DNA of 64,000 nt from Siphlonurus alternatus (GCA_949825025.1 OX463786.1:10220387-10284386); one strand, 5' to 3'; positions 22,761-34,225 are shown, counted from the stretch's first letter. A program made the numbers and translations. Notes: generated by a model from the letters alone, not told the origin.

Positions 22761-22959
22761 ATACAAAATTATAAACTATTAGAACTTTTTAACATGTATT
22801 GATTTTTTTACAGATCTGGTCAGAACTATTTTTTTTTTGCATGGAAGCTGATTCTATTTACCAACAGATGTAATTACAAAACCTTTGTTGTATAAATTAA
22901 TTCTATCCTATAAATAGACATTTTTAAAAGTATACTGAAATTTTCATTTTTCTTACCTT

Positions 22960-23164
22960 TAAACCGTTCAATAATAACGTGCATGCACAATTTTTGTTTG
23001 CATATTTGGTTAGAGGGTCTTGTTTTGATAATTTTTATCACCCCTAAAATAGGTATGTAGCATACTGTGACGTCATAGTCATTGCAAATATTTCAAAAAT
23101 CAATAATAGGGAATGACGTTATTATGTTTTTCACCTCAATCCTAATGGTGTTTGAGGTCTCAAA

Positions 23165-23243
<79 letters not shown>

Positions 23244-23270
23244 CTGGAGATCCTTTTTCCAAATATTTCA
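22960..23270. mobile_element. MITE family F copy with internal microsatellite
   Basis: 'tgacgtcatagtcattgcaa' and the flanking 'gcatatttggttagaggg' and 'ggagatcctttttccaaata' match family F. An (AAAT)n expansion interrupts the right arm. Confidence 0.6.
23162..23242. repeat. (AAAT)n microsatellite
   Basis: About 20 tandem tetranucleotide units. Confidence 0.97.
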
Positions 23271-23698
23271 TTTAAGAATTAACGTTTTCAGCCTTTTAGT
23301 TTAAAAATTTCTATTCGAAACGTTGCATATCGATATGTATTATAATTTTAATAATCTATAGTATTACCATAATCTCTACAAATTTATGGGTATTTCAGAG
23401 ATTAATGTTATATTTCTTAAGCTGTAGAAACTTTTCACTTGGTTTATTTTTTTCCCTTTAATTTACACAACATGCATTAAGAAAACACGATGAAAAAAAT
23501 CTTTTGAAGCTACGCAAGTTTGTTTTTTAGCAAACCACTTTGTATACATGAAATTCAGTGAAGTACACTATAAAGTCTTTGACTGCAGATTTACATTTAT
23601 ATTTGAGCTTAAACCTAATCTTAATCTTTGTCCATAGACTTCAAAGCTATATCATATCTTACCAAAAAGTGTTCAGTCCCCCCTTTGACATTTTGCTG

Positions 23699-24156
23699 TT
23701 AAGGTAGAGATAACATGTTTAATTAACATGTAAACCTTGGCAAATTCACAAAAATTCTAAAAAAAAAATTGAGGCAGGTTTTAGTGCCTATAAGCTATAA
23801 TAGAAAAAATTTCAAGACAATCAAACGATCCGATTTTTTTTTTTATTATTATTATTTTTTAAATTTCAGTATAGGACTTTCCCATATATAGAGAGACAAA
23901 CTAAAAATTTAATTAAAAAAAATCGGTTGGTTTAATTTTTTTGATTTTTTTATGTCTTTTAGGCACTAAAACCAGCCTTTGAAAAAATTCAGAATTTTTG
24001 TTGGTTGGTTGGTTGGTATTTTGAGGCAATTGACACATTTTGGTCATGTATGCCCCCAAAGAGAGAGAGAGAATTTTTGTGAATTTGCTACAGTTTATAT
24101 ATGTTAATCAAAGGGGACTACGTCGAAGAGCTAATTCTTATTATCTCCACCTTTAA
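23699..24156. mobile_element. TTAA-site palindromic MITE, family E
   Basis: It starts TTAAGGTAGAGATAACATG and ends 'ttattatctccacctttaa', with TTAA at both edges (23699-23702 and 24153-24156). An insertion of roughly 80 bp (TTGG tandem and GA run, about 24003-24080) disrupts the right arm and is flanked by 'gaatttttg' on both sides. Confidence 0.7.
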
Positions 24157-24159
24157 AAC

Positions 24160-24720
24160 GGTTGAAAAATTTATAATACACTAAATATTTCTAATTCCAC
24201 ATAAATAATAATAAAGGACTTTATTGTATAAAAAAAGTTATGACTATAGAGTCTCTACATCAATCAATGTTGTGTCTTATGAAATATATGTTGAACGAAA
24301 ATACAGTAGTTCAAAAACACTGGGTTGAAATATAATAGAAACCTCCCTACTATATGACATCACAACTCCCTAATGACAATCCAACCAATATTTGAGAACA
24401 GTATACAAAATATATAAAACCAAAATGTAAAAGCAAAAAGAGAATTTATGTTGTTTTAATGAGATTCTTGAATGTTTTAGAAATGTTTGTAATGGCCTGC
24501 TAGCAGTGTTTGTATTTACATACGCAGCAATTTATTTGAAAATAAATATAACATTGTGAATGTATTTTACACTCGTTAGAACGAATGAATTTTGACTTTT
24601 ATCAGTTCAAAAGATTAAAATAACAAAATATTTTATGTTAAAAAAAAATGTGACGAAATTACATAAATTACGAAAATTTAATTAAATCCTTTCAAATTAT
24701 GATATAATTTACACACTAAT
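24160..24720. other. AT-rich stretch with a possible retroposon tail
   Basis: 'aataataataaaggacttta' at about 24208 resembles the tail region at 18700-18730. Otherwise nothing was recognised. Confidence 0.35.
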
Positions 24721-24722
24721 TA

Positions 24723-25040
24723 ATGGAGTATCGACCTCAATTTTTTTATTGCAGAAATGGATAGAGGGTGCAAAGTTATGTTACCCTGATTTTTTTTCAG
24801 ATTTTTTAGAGCCCGGGAAGTATTTTTAAAAAATTATTGAACGTTCTTTTTGAGACGTCACGAGACGCCGTTCCTTAAGAAAAAGACAGGACTTACCGCC
24901 ACGTGACGTCAAAAAAATGAATTTCAAAATTTTTTTAAAAATACTTCTCGGGCTCTAAAAAACCTGAAAAAAATCAGGGTATAGCATTATAACTTTTCAC
25001 CAACTATCTGCAATAAAAAAAATTAAGGTCGATACTCCAT
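24723..25040. mobile_element. MITE family C, complete palindrome
   Basis: ATGGAGTATCGACCTCAAT is mirrored by AAGGTCGATACTCCAT. The acceptor-like 'tttttttattgcagaaatgg' is near 24742, with CRE-like sites and a central CTTAAG. Confidence 0.85.
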
Positions 25041-25137
25041 TACCTACTTCATCACAGCTAAATCGTAAATAGGCCAATTTGAATGACGTCATTGATGATG
25101 ACAAATCTTTAAAATTCTTGAAATTCTAAGTGAGGAA

Positions 25138-25217
25138 CAGAGTCTTCTGCGCGCAATGTTTCTAACAAAACATTGTTCACAATGTTTTGTTAGAAACATT
25201 GCGCGCAGAAGACTCTG
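25138..25217. mobile_element. 80-bp hAT-like MITE with perfect 8-bp target duplication
   Basis: The ends are CAGAGTCTTCTGCGCGCAAT and its exact complement. The arms of about 37 bp are perfect, around a loop of a few bases. GTGAGGAA is duplicated at 25130-25137 and 25218-25225. CAG ends plus an 8-bp duplication are the hallmark of hAT elements. The perfection indicates a recent insertion. Confidence 0.88.
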
Positions 25218-25229
25218 GTGAGGAATTAA

Positions 25230-25590
25230 CCCCAAATTGTTCTTGTGAGGTGCTTTAAACTAATTAAATTTATTCTCAGTAATGCACAAGAGGTTGTAAC
25301 TAAATATTGACAATTTGAATCAACCCTTCTGTTTCTAGCCGTTATAACGCAGTTTATGTAAGCGTGATGATCTTCAACTGTTTAGTATATTATGAAAAGT
25401 GGGTGCTGTTCTTACCACTCCTAAACTTCCAAATGTACATCTATTTGTATCTTTTGAGCCTCCAGGGAGTTCTAACAATTGAGAAAGGTGTCTACTTCCT
25501 AATTAATTAATGTCCTGTGGTGTACTTAAGAATCATAATGAATGAATTTATAATAAGTTTCATGTTCATTCTGAGAAATCAATGTAAGTC
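25230..25590. other. Intergenic stretch, nothing recognised
   Basis: No ORF or repeat family was identified. Confidence 0.4.
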
Positions 25591-25593
25591 ATA

Positions 25594-25893
25594 GAGGTTT
25601 CAAGTAAGTATACGCTTCGCGATGCTCATTTGTGTCGCTATAGTCCATCTTGCCCACTTGAAAATGGAACAAAGTGATTTTTAACTTTTCTCGGTTATAA
25701 ATGACGTAAAAAAATCTAATTATTACATTATCCACTGTATTTTTTTAGTTTGGATACACGTTTTGTGAATGAATTTTCTCTAAAAAATATTTTTTTCCTA
25801 CTGAAAAAACAAATTCACGTTGTTGATTTTTTTTTTTTTACATAGGTTTAGATAGGACGGTGGGAACACCGAAAAATCAGCTGATTTGAAGTC
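25594..25893. mobile_element. Short repeat with AGGCTTCAAGT inverted ends, copy 1
   Basis: It begins 'aggtttcaagtaagt', ends 'cagctgatttgaagtct', and contains 'ttaacttttctcggttataa' and 'acataggtttagatagga'. The second copy, at 62111-62411, has the same order of blocks. Non-coding, about 300 bp. Confidence 0.7.
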
Positions 25894-25964
25894 TCTATTG
25901 CTATTATATAGTAATGTACAGTTTAATTATTTAAAAATGTTGTAGCAATATTTATCTGTTATAT

Positions 25965-26263
25965 AAATATTTCAACACGGCTCCTCTACTGGTCAGTGTA
26001 ATTTTTATCTTAGAGCTAAACTGATTATAAATATAATTAGTAGCCTTAATGCACAACTTAATAAAGCCTGATTTAAGTAAAAGTACTTTTTTTTTAATAA
26101 TTTTAAAAATTAAAACAATTTTAAAATAATAGTAAAAAACTTCTCTATAAATCAGGCTATATTAACCTAAGTTGTGCATTAGGGCTATTAATTATTTTTA
26201 TACAACTGCAAATAGCTTAGCTCTAAGATAAAAATTGTTCTGCGGAGCCATGTTGAAATATTA
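25965..26263. mobile_element. Palindromic element with AATATTTCAACAYGGCTCC ends
   Basis: 'aatatttcaacacggctcc' on the left is mirrored by 'ggagccatgttgaaatatt' on the right. The inner arms pair, e.g. 'atcttagagctaa' with 'ttagctctaagat', and 'aatgcacaactta' with 'taagttgtgcatt'. Non-coding. Confidence 0.8.
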
Positions 26264-26369
26264 AAACAAGGAGAAGATAATATATTGCCACCTATACCTA
26301 CCATGCAATAGCATCAATTCAATGCGTAAATATTTTAAATACAAAAAAAAATGAACATAGGAATCCGTG

Positions 26370-26457
26370 TATGTTTGATTTGATTTGATTTGCTTATTGG
26401 ATCCAACACAGAAGAAATGCTATATTATGGATACATGATATAGTACATCTCCAACAA

Positions 26458-26555
<98 letters not shown>

Positions 26556-26640
26556 GCAACAACATATGTCAATTTTACAAAAACACACTTAATCTAGGCC
26601 TAAAACATTTTAAATATACATGTACATATACACTTAGTTT
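26370..26640 (-). mobile_element. Possible LINE/SINE 3' end adjoining a (CAA)n tract
   Basis: 'tttgatttgatttgatttgc' followed by 'ttattggatcc' looks like a reversed 3' tail with an AAATC repeat. The body next to it is largely the CAA microsatellite. Weak support. Confidence 0.25.
26452..26564. repeat. (CAA)n microsatellite
   Basis: More than 30 CAA units. The complementary frame gives only a run of cysteine codons. Confidence 0.97.
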
Positions 26641-26699
26641 TATTGTTCATTAAAGCGTTAACATACAAAATTACACTGTTATCGAATACTGCAATAATT

Positions 26700-26773
26700 A
26701 AGAATAAGAATAAAATAGTTAATATGAATTTTTCCTAAGAATAAGAATAAAATAGTTAATATGAATTTTTCCT
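26700..26773. repeat. 37-bp tandem duplication
   Basis: Two identical consecutive units start 'aagaataagaataaaatag' at 26700 and 26737. Confidence 0.9.
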
Positions 26774-26774
26774 T

Positions 26775-27540
26775 TAAGCAATGTTTTTTAAATAAACTAG
26801 GAGGAAATTATTTCTTCGTAGTTTATCGACTGCTCATTGAACACTGAATTCAATTCAATAGCAGTCATTTTTAAGCAGAAAAACGTATATTATTTAATGA
26901 GTGAAATAGTAAGGATCTTTCAAACTCGGCTGGCGAAAGAAAAAATAATTTTAATCTCTAAGAAATCATATTTTTAATTACATTGAAATTTTTCTTCAGC
27001 TCTATACATCGTAATACGCAGTTAAATTTTTATGAGGAAAATTCTGTAAAATATTATAATATTAAATTGTAATTTATGATATTTAGAAATAAAAATTATT
27101 CTTGGAAAAATATAAAATAAGTTTCAATTAAAAATAAAAAAAATTAATACAAAATTTTATTATGATTATGTTGTGCTATAAAATGTAGGCAATTTGCATT
27201 TTTCTTTATAATATTATATTTGTCAATTTTTTTCCCTATTTTAAAAATTGAATTACATAAAAAAAAAGCAAAATATGCAATTTGCAATTTCTTTTCTAAA
27301 TAATTTTATGACTATCTTCTTAATTTTACCCAATTTTACACTTTTACAGATTATGTCTTCCAATTCATTAAAATATTATGAATCCATTTAACATTTTCGT
27401 AAATGTTTCAATTACCAAAAACTTTAATGATATGATTTAAATCAATATAATTAATAAAATATTAAATTATTTTGATAAAAAAAATTTTTTTTACATGAAT
27501 AAGATTTTTTAAATTAAAATAATTGCAATATTAATATTTA
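26775..27540. other. AT-rich non-coding stretch
   Basis: Nothing was recognised. Confidence 0.45.
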
Positions 27541-27544
27541 AGAA

Positions 27545-27700
27545 TTGAATGCGATTCACGAAGCAGTTAGCCAGGTTTCCAACCACGTTTAGCTTAACTA
27601 CGCTTAACTCTACCTGTTTTACGTGTTAACCCACCAAGTTAAACGTGGTTAAGTTAGCCGTGGTTAGAAACCTGACTAACTACTTCGTGAATCGCGCCTT
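27545..27700. mobile_element. Palindromic MITE family B, copy 4
   Basis: 'tgcgattcacgaagcagtta' is mirrored by 'taactacttcgtgaatcgcg', with inner 'taaccacgtttag'-type arms. The outermost GGG is lost on the left. Confidence 0.75.
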
Positions 27701-28189
27701 AATTTTTTTTTTATTTTTGATTACGTAATACTTAAATTAAAAAATTATTTTTAATAAATATATATATTTAATTATTTATAAATAAGAATTCAATTTACGA
27801 CATGGTGGTATTTTCCAATACATATCGTAATACTGTTGAACAATATTATACTTATAAAGTTAAAATAATAATTTACAATATTTAATTTTATTTATAGAGA
27901 ACAATATAAAAATGTATTGAATATCAATAATATTTTAATACAACATATTCAAGCATTCAGTACGTCACCGGATTTGAAATAAGAAAAAAAAAGTTTCTAT
28001 TGTTGCGGTCTGAGACAGCCTGTTGCGGAACACCTTCAAGAAGCATTGTCACTTGCCAGAACATCGACTTTGGTAGCAATCGATTTTCATTGTATGTTCT
28101 GTTGAGAAATACACAGTGGAAATATAGTGGAATTCTCAGAGAAGGATGGCATAGAAAAAAATTCATCTTTACTTCTAAACCTACGTGTT

Positions 28190-28735
28190 TTAATCTTAAA
28201 AGCAAACATCTTATTTTTTTTTTTTTCGTTCAAAGTGACGGTGGAATGAAGATAACGTTTCTATCACTTCATGTTAAATAAGAGTAAAGAAGACGTAATC
28301 CTCAAAAATACTTAAAAAATAGAAGAAAATAAAATAAAATAAAAATAAAGGAGAAACTTTAAAAGTGAAATAAATGGAATTTGAGCGAATTTTTGAAGCT
28401 GAACACTTACGCTGCAGTGGCACTACCATCGAGAGAAACATTAAACTTGTTCAAATTTTGATGAAATGTTCAGACCATAAGGTTTTTCATTGTTTTTGTG
28501 AACTATAAGTCAATTAAGGCTTAATAAAATAAGTTATACAGTCACCAGTTAGTTAAAATATTTTTCTTTTTATTATTATTCATTTTTAACGTCTCCTCAT
28601 CATTTTTTTTCCCAATTTTGCACTTTTTCCGAGGAGAAAATAGGGAAAGAACCTCACTTTGAGCGAGGAAGAAATTAGATTTATGTAAAAAAAAACGTAA
28701 TAAAATAAGATTTTGAAGAGTAAAAGATGAGTTGA
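28190..28735. mobile_element. Two family M fragments in inverted order
   Basis: 'ttcaaagtgacggtggaatg' with 'gaagacgtaatcctcaaa' at 28225-28320 are family M blocks, forward. 'cctcactttgagcgaggaag' at 28650 is reversed. The 220 bp between them is unremarkable. Confidence 0.5.
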
Positions 28736-28739
28736 AGAC

Positions 28740-28740
<1 letters not shown>

Positions 28741-28830
<90 letters not shown>
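28741..28830. repeat. (TA)n microsatellite
   Basis: About 45 perfect TA units. Confidence 0.97.
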
Positions 28831-28832
<2 letters not shown>

Positions 28833-28959
28833 CTAGCGACACAAGTAAGTTAAGCCTAGTGAAATATGTTATAGTATTTAAAGCAGATATTAATATTATG
28901 CAGTGTTTTGCAGTTTGTTTGAAATTTTACGACCTATATAGAAACAAATTTTTATATTG

Positions 28960-29090
28960 CATATTAGGATAGAGGTCCTTGGATGTATTGCCAAATTTTT
29001 TCATATTATTTTTAGCCCTCGAACACCCTCAAAATCGAGGGAAAAGATGATGTGACAACATGGTCATGCAATTTTATGTGAATAAAAAAT
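28960..29090. mobile_element. MITE family F fragment
   Basis: 'gcatattaggatagaggtcc' and 'ctcaaaatcgagggaaaaga' match family F. The CRE site is lost. Confidence 0.5.
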
Positions 29091-29382
29091 CTGTATTTTT
29101 CTCTTTTAAATTTATGTATCTATTTGAAAAAGTAATGATAATTATTAACTAATATAATATGTAAAAATTTGAAAACAAGTATAATTATGTTTCTAATTTC
29201 AACCGTAAATTTTTTATCTGCTTTTGTTTCAAAATAAGAAGTTTGTCTTAAATTTTTTGTTAATTAAGTTAAAAATTATTATCAGCAAGGTCTTGAAGAA
29301 ATTTACTTTCTTGAAATTTGTATCAGCCAATAAGGTTATATGTTATAACCTTGGCTGAGATGTATAATTAAATTGACCAATA

Positions 29383-29600
29383 AAAAAAAAAAAAAAAAAA
29401 AAAAAAATTATTTAACATGCAAACACAAGGATAGACTTTGCATGACTATGATGTCATAGTGTCTTTCCGCTTGATTTTGAGAAATCCATAAGTTTAAAAA
29501 TGTATTGACAATACATTAATCTAGTTCTTATATCCAAATATGCAATTAAAAACAAATCATGATGGTTTTTGTCCATATATATTTATATAAAATATATAAT
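29383..29600. mobile_element. Poly(A) run and MITE family F fragment
   Basis: A pure A run (29383-29407) is followed by 'catgcaaacacaaggataga', 'catgactatgatgtcatagt' and 'cttatatccaaatatgcaat', which is a family F right half. Confidence 0.55.
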
Positions 29601-29614
29601 TTTTTTTTTACAAT

Positions 29615-29978
29615 GTTACATCCCTTAGAGCTTACAGCTCGCGGAGGACTCGGGGGGGGGGGGGGTAATGGGTAGGGATAAGGTAGGGAAAAGATGGTGG
29701 CCACGGCCTGTTACGCGTCCCAGGTAAGACTGAGGGAACCGTGGAAAACCTTAGTCAGAACGGACACCTCAACTTTTTATCAATGGACCAGAGTAATGTC
29801 CAAAGCCTGGGGAACCACACACAAGTGCATCACTGCACTGGGTGGAAAGCGAGATGAATTTATCCCAGGGAGGGAGCAACGTAATTTTCACTTCAAACAG
29901 TCACCCATCCAAGTACTAACCACACTTGACATAGCTTGACTTCGGTGATCTACCGAGACCCGGTCAATGCACTGCGCC
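29615..29978 (-). mobile_element. 5S-rRNA-derived SINE, subfamily b
   Basis: On the minus strand the head reads GGCGCAGTGCATTGACCGGG, then 'tctcggtagatcaccgaagt', and then 'ggttagtacttggatgggtg' (the 5S C-box region). The body has the GACTGAGG/CCTTAGTC hairpin, and a poly-A tail follows the 'cgcgagctgtaagctctaag' 3' end. It also contains a G run at 29653. Confidence 0.78.
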
Positions 29979-29984
29979 TCGCTC

Positions 29985-31400
29985 ATGACCTCACTATTAA
30001 AGGTTGTCTTTTCATTATCACCATCACTTTCTCGACGTCTGTGATGTCTGCCCACTCATAGTTAATATAATGCTCAATCAACAACTGTCAACACTGCTTT
30101 CAAAAAATTCATTCATGTTTTCATTCATGTTTTTTTTTTTTTACCCATTAGTGACTACTTTTTATAATGTCCCTGAGGCTACGGGAGATCTGAATGATGA
30201 GGTATTGTCATGGAGCACATAGGAAATGTAGACAAAGGTTTGCATAGAAATTAGCATACATTTCAGTCTGCAAGCAAAATAGCAGCTGGTTTAATATTTT
30301 TGAAAGCATTGTATATTCACCACACTCAGGAAAAATCATAATTATACTGTATACCTTCTGCACATAAAACCTCAAAGAAAGGTATAAAAAAGTTTTTTTT
30401 CTCTTTTGCCCTTTGACTAGTGATCACACACAAGACAAGTAAAAGTTATATAAATATGCAGAACTTCAAGAACACAATATTATTATAAAAAGTGTCTGCT
30501 TTTTTTTTCGTTTCAAAATTCTTCAGATTAATTTAATTTCAAGTATAGTCTTAACTTTTAATTATTCAATGATTTATAGTTTATATATTTTTGCCCTCTC
30601 ATACTTTATTTGAGGTCTTATGCAGACTGAGGTTTCCATGTTCCCTGAGTAACACTTGGCAAATTTTGTAATAACTTTCTATTTATCAAAGAGTCCTTAT
30701 TATAACTGAAAATATTTTAAAATTTAGATTAAGAATTACAAGTTTTTATTATTTATCAAAGGCCCATATATTCAATTTAAATTATGAACAAATACTGTAT
30801 TATAGGTGAAATTATTTTTTTACTTATTATTATACGTATTATATAGCATGATCGAAAGATTAATTCAGAGAGAGAATGAATGAAGTTACATTATTGTACA
30901 ACACTCATAAAACAAGAATTTACAATATGGTAAATAGTATAACAATTTAACAATTAGGATTAGTGTATACTGTATAAATATCTATATTATCTATATATAG
31001 AGACAACAAAAATGTTTTTTAAACCCAAATGTTTTTGATACATGATACGAATTTCATTGTTTTGTATAAAACATTTTTTATCCTCACAATATTTTTTATT
31101 TTTTAGTCTACATTACCCAGCAACATACGGTTCGCAGAACAATTAATTCCAAACTCCCAGCAGACATTTTTTGTTGTTTTAACGAGAAAAAAAAATATAA
31201 ACATTTTTTGTTATATTTTACTTGATACAAGAATATAAGTTTCAATTGAAAAAAAAAAAAAAATACTTTTAATATCATGTTTTATATTGTACAAAAATCA
31301 AAGAGTGAAAATTGATAGCATTGTATAAATATTGTGGTAACATATATACGTACAGCACCTAGCTGTTATGATTTTTTTCCATATATATTTGTATAAAAAA
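29985..31400. other. AT-rich non-coding stretch
   Basis: No exon, RNA gene or known repeat family was seen. The ORFs here are chance frames without splice support. Confidence 0.45.
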
Positions 31401-31405
31401 ATACG

Positions 31406-31621
31406 TTAAAGGTGGATTCACATGGCGATTTTTACCATGCGACGCGACGCGAATAATGCGCACTTCCTGTAACATCCATTGGTGGCCATATTGGGTGATT
31501 AAAAGAAAAAGAGCATCGTAATTAACGCGATTACCGGCGAATTCGCCGCTGCATAGGATTTCACAGCTTTTACGTTAAAATCGCGTCGCATCGCCGTTGT
31601 CGCCATCTGAATCCGCCTTAA
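31406..31621. mobile_element. TTAA-site MITE family I
   Basis: TTAAAGGTGGATTCACATGG is mirrored by ATCTGAATCCGCCTTAA, with TTAA exactly duplicated at 31406-31409 and 31618-31621. The subterminal arms contain 'ccatgcgacgcgacgcg' and 'cgcgtcgcatcg'. The only other copy is at 58795-59012. Confidence 0.82.
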
Positions 31622-31689
31622 TGTTAAAAAAAAAAATGACATGGGAAGAACATATTTCAATACCGTACAAATATTCAAATTAAAATAAT

Positions 31690-31818
31690 TGAAAAAGTGT
31701 TGTGTTTTGATGTTATGTATTTTTGTTAATATTAAGTTTTTTTGACGTGAACATAATATGTTGTCTTGTACAATCGAAAAAGTTCGAATAAAGAAAATAA
31801 ATAAAAATAAATAAATGA
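31690..31818 (+). mobile_element. 3' end of the same non-LTR retrotransposon family
   Basis: 'ttttgacgtgaacataatat' with 'gttgtcttgtacaatcg' matches the 3' UTR of the LINE at 7624-9181 read on its own strand. It ends in an (AAAT)n-like tail and is severely 5' truncated. Confidence 0.65.
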
Positions 31819-32044
31819 TTGTATATTGTTAATAATATACAATATAGTTTCGAAAATATATTATAAAATAAATGAGAATAAAAAATCAGATTTTCCATAT
31901 ACCCATCAAAAGGTTTCATTATTTCATTCATGAAGCGTTTAATTATATCCTCACGAACATGCCTGCCATTATTTTTTTAAGTTGTTAGCTATGGTATTAT
32001 AGAAAAATCAAGGTAGTAGTTTTATTACAATAATCAACAACCTG

Positions 32045-32285
32045 CATGAATTTTTGTATTGCATATTTGGATATAAGATAAGACCTCGAGTTCCTTAGTC
32101 TTTTTTTTTTTTTGTATCTCACTCACAATCAAAGGAAAAGACACTGTGACGTCATAGTCATGTAACTGTCTTTTCCTAAAGATTTGCGTGTTAAATATTT
32201 GCATGACTATGACGTCACAGCGTTTAACAGTTCGATTTTAATTATGTTAATTAGACATTAAAAAATTTCCTTCGAGCTCATCTGT
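32045..32285. mobile_element. MITE family F, good copy
   Basis: 'tgcatatttggatataagat' starts the left end, and the arms 'actgtgacgtcatagtcatg' and 'catgactatgacgtcacagc' surround 'gatttgcgtgttaaatattt'. Confidence 0.75.
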
Positions 32286-32542
32286 AATGAAATATATGCA
32301 ATATCAAATTCTTATACAAATTTTTCGTTATAATATTGAATTCAAAGTCCATGAAATAATTTGTTTTGTTAAAATTATAAACATGCTGATCAATCTTGAA
32401 AGGGTCATATTTTTTCAAATACATAAAAAAATAAGAAAATATTTCATGATGAAAAACACGTTACTTATAATATATAACAGTAGAAAATAAATACCGTTTT
32501 TTTGTTTTTTTGTTTTGTTTTTTTTTTTTTTTGCAAACCATT

Positions 32543-32962
32543 ATTATTATTATTATATTATTATTATTTAATCAAACCCTACTGGGTATTTCTACTTACT
32601 AATTACATACTACTTTGAAAACCTGAACCTTCCGAAACCCTAACTTGAGCGTTTCACGGGTTCTTCCGGAACTAGGGTGGCCACGGCCTTGCAATCCATC
32701 CCGGCATTTGCCTGCATGCAACTGAGGGAAACGTGGAAACCTCAGCCAGGATGGACGCTACAGCTTTTGTCAATGAATCGAAAGTGCAATGGTCCAAAGC
32801 CAGGGGAACCACATAGTGGAAAAGTGCAACGATTTACCCCTGGATGGGAAACGTGGTTTTTGTTGAAAATGGTCACCCATCCAATTACTATAACCACGCT
32901 GGGCGTTGCTTGACTTCGTTAATCTGACGAGACCCGGTCAAGAACACTGCGCCACACCTCCC
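32543..32962 (-). mobile_element. 5S-rRNA-derived SINE, subfamily a
   Basis: Minus-strand head: TGGCGCAGTGTTCTTGACCG, then 5S-like 'acgaagtcaagcaacgccca' and 'ttggatgggtgacc'. The body has 'cctggctttggaccattgca', and the tail ends in (ATT)n at 32543-32570. It lies about 65 bp downstream of the GPCR exon's splice donor. Confidence 0.75.
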
Positions 32963-33026
32963 ACACAAATCATTATAAGTAATTTTAAAAACACAGAACA
33001 TAATTAAAAATAAGATTTAATCTTAC

Positions 33027-33407
33027 CTGTAGCATAGGTAGACAGAAACACATTGTAGCTCCGAAGATCCAATTTTGTATTAACAACACTGCTAGTGATA
33101 CTGGTAGTACAAATACACACATAGCTAAATGACTTAAAGCTAAATTTAGTAAAAAACAAAATCTAGGATCTTGTTTATGTAAACCCCTTCTTAAAACTGA
33201 AACTATCATTGCAATATTTGCAATAGTACCACATACACTTAAAGCTGCATAAACAGCAATAAATAATGGATATAAATTCTGAACTGAAGGTCTTAAATAT
33301 GGTTTACGAAAGTCAACAGTATCATTACGAAAACCCATTAAAAAATGTGCTATTACTTCAAGCCATTTTTTAGGAATATTATCAATTTCAGGCCTAACTA
33401 ACTGCAT
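33027..33407 (-). CDS. Class A (rhodopsin-like) GPCR, first coding exon (partial gene)
   Basis: This is a plasma-membrane receptor of the peptide-receptor type; the ligand is unknown. The exon encodes 127 residues from an ATG at 33407. No polypyrimidine acceptor precedes it, which favours a true start. It ends at CAG|GTAAGA, a consensus donor at 33026-33021. A short N-terminus with an N-D-T glycosylation site (N28) is followed by TM1 (about 46-72, with GTIAN giving N1.50 at residue 64), TM2 (about 86-109, FLLNLALSHLAMC) and ECL1 with the conserved tryptophan (QNWIFG, W113). TM3 begins with the disulphide cysteine C120 and LPMLQ. At the position normally held by the conserved aspartate D2.50 this protein has histidine (H93, codon CAT). 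The remaining exons, TM3 to the C-terminus, should lie at lower coordinates on the minus strand but were not found. It resembles arthropod orphan peptide receptors. Confidence 0.8.
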
Positions 33408-33419
33408 TTTAAATTAATA

Positions 33420-34140
33420 TTTTATCTAATTATAAATATAACCAGTTGTATTTGTTTTTAGTTATGAATTCTTGTTTCACATAAAAGTAAAATGTAAGCT
33501 TGTACTAATGATGTACTTCAAAATGTCCATTCATACAACACTTGTTGCTTATATGAATATTTTTTTCATTATTACAGAAAAATAACAAGTATTCTTTTTT
33601 AATGACACAATTAAAATATAATTTTTAATTATATTTTTAGTTTTTTTTTCAATGAATGTTCACTTTATAAAGTTATGATAATTAATATTCAATTTAGAAT
33701 ATTAAAAATAATTATAATAAGTTCATATAGGGAGTTCCATTCTCAAGTCAAAATTCACGAAAAAAAAAATGAAATTTTTCGTAATAATTTCACGTGTACA
33801 CAGACATGAATTAGAGACCGAACTTTATTCACTACAGCTGTTGATCTCCAACTGAAAGGATCTCCAAATTCTCTCACGTTTTTATAGGAACAGCGTGGTG
33901 TTAACATGAGCGCATGCGTTTGTTAGTACCAATAACATAGCACCTGTAGCCTTACACTGAAAAAATTGTAGATTTTATTTTTTTATTGCAATTCAAAACA
34001 TAAGTCAATTGTATATTTATAGTAACTTTTTTTTTGTACTGCCATGTTTTCTAAAATTATTCAAGATATTATTTTGAAGGAATATTATAACAGACAGAAT
34101 AGAATTTTTAACAATTTTAGTCTTGTGACAAATAATAAAT
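33420..34140. other. Region upstream of the GPCR exon
   Basis: AT-rich. A less AT-rich patch at about 33810-33955 ('acgtttttataggaacagcg', 'catgagcgcatgcgtttg') could be promoter sequence, but no specific element was assigned. Confidence 0.3.
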
Positions 34141-34225
34141 ATATTGTCACGAGACGCCTTTGACTGGCGAATGGATTCTGGTAGTGTACTACGCGTGGGT
34201 TGACTCTTCATCATTTTTGTATAAT
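34140..34225. mobile_element. Fragment of dispersed repeat V
   Basis: 'ctttgactggcgaatggatt' and the following 60 bp match 36808-36880 ('ctttgactagcgaatggatt'). The class is unknown. Confidence 0.5.

Noticed and set aside
26394..26588. Open frame with a long cysteine run
   Set aside because: It is only the reverse strand of the (CAA)n microsatellite, with no start context, domain or splice signals.
27957..28281. 82- and 93-codon frames containing 'GVPQ', suggestive of reverse transcriptase
   Set aside because: No further RT motif is present in order, and the region joins a non-coding dispersed repeat. The match is too short to support.
29694..29939. Apparent proteins at 29694, 32677 and 50951 resembling each other
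   Set aside because: They are translations of the 5S-derived SINE. Their similarity comes from the repeat, not from a protein family.
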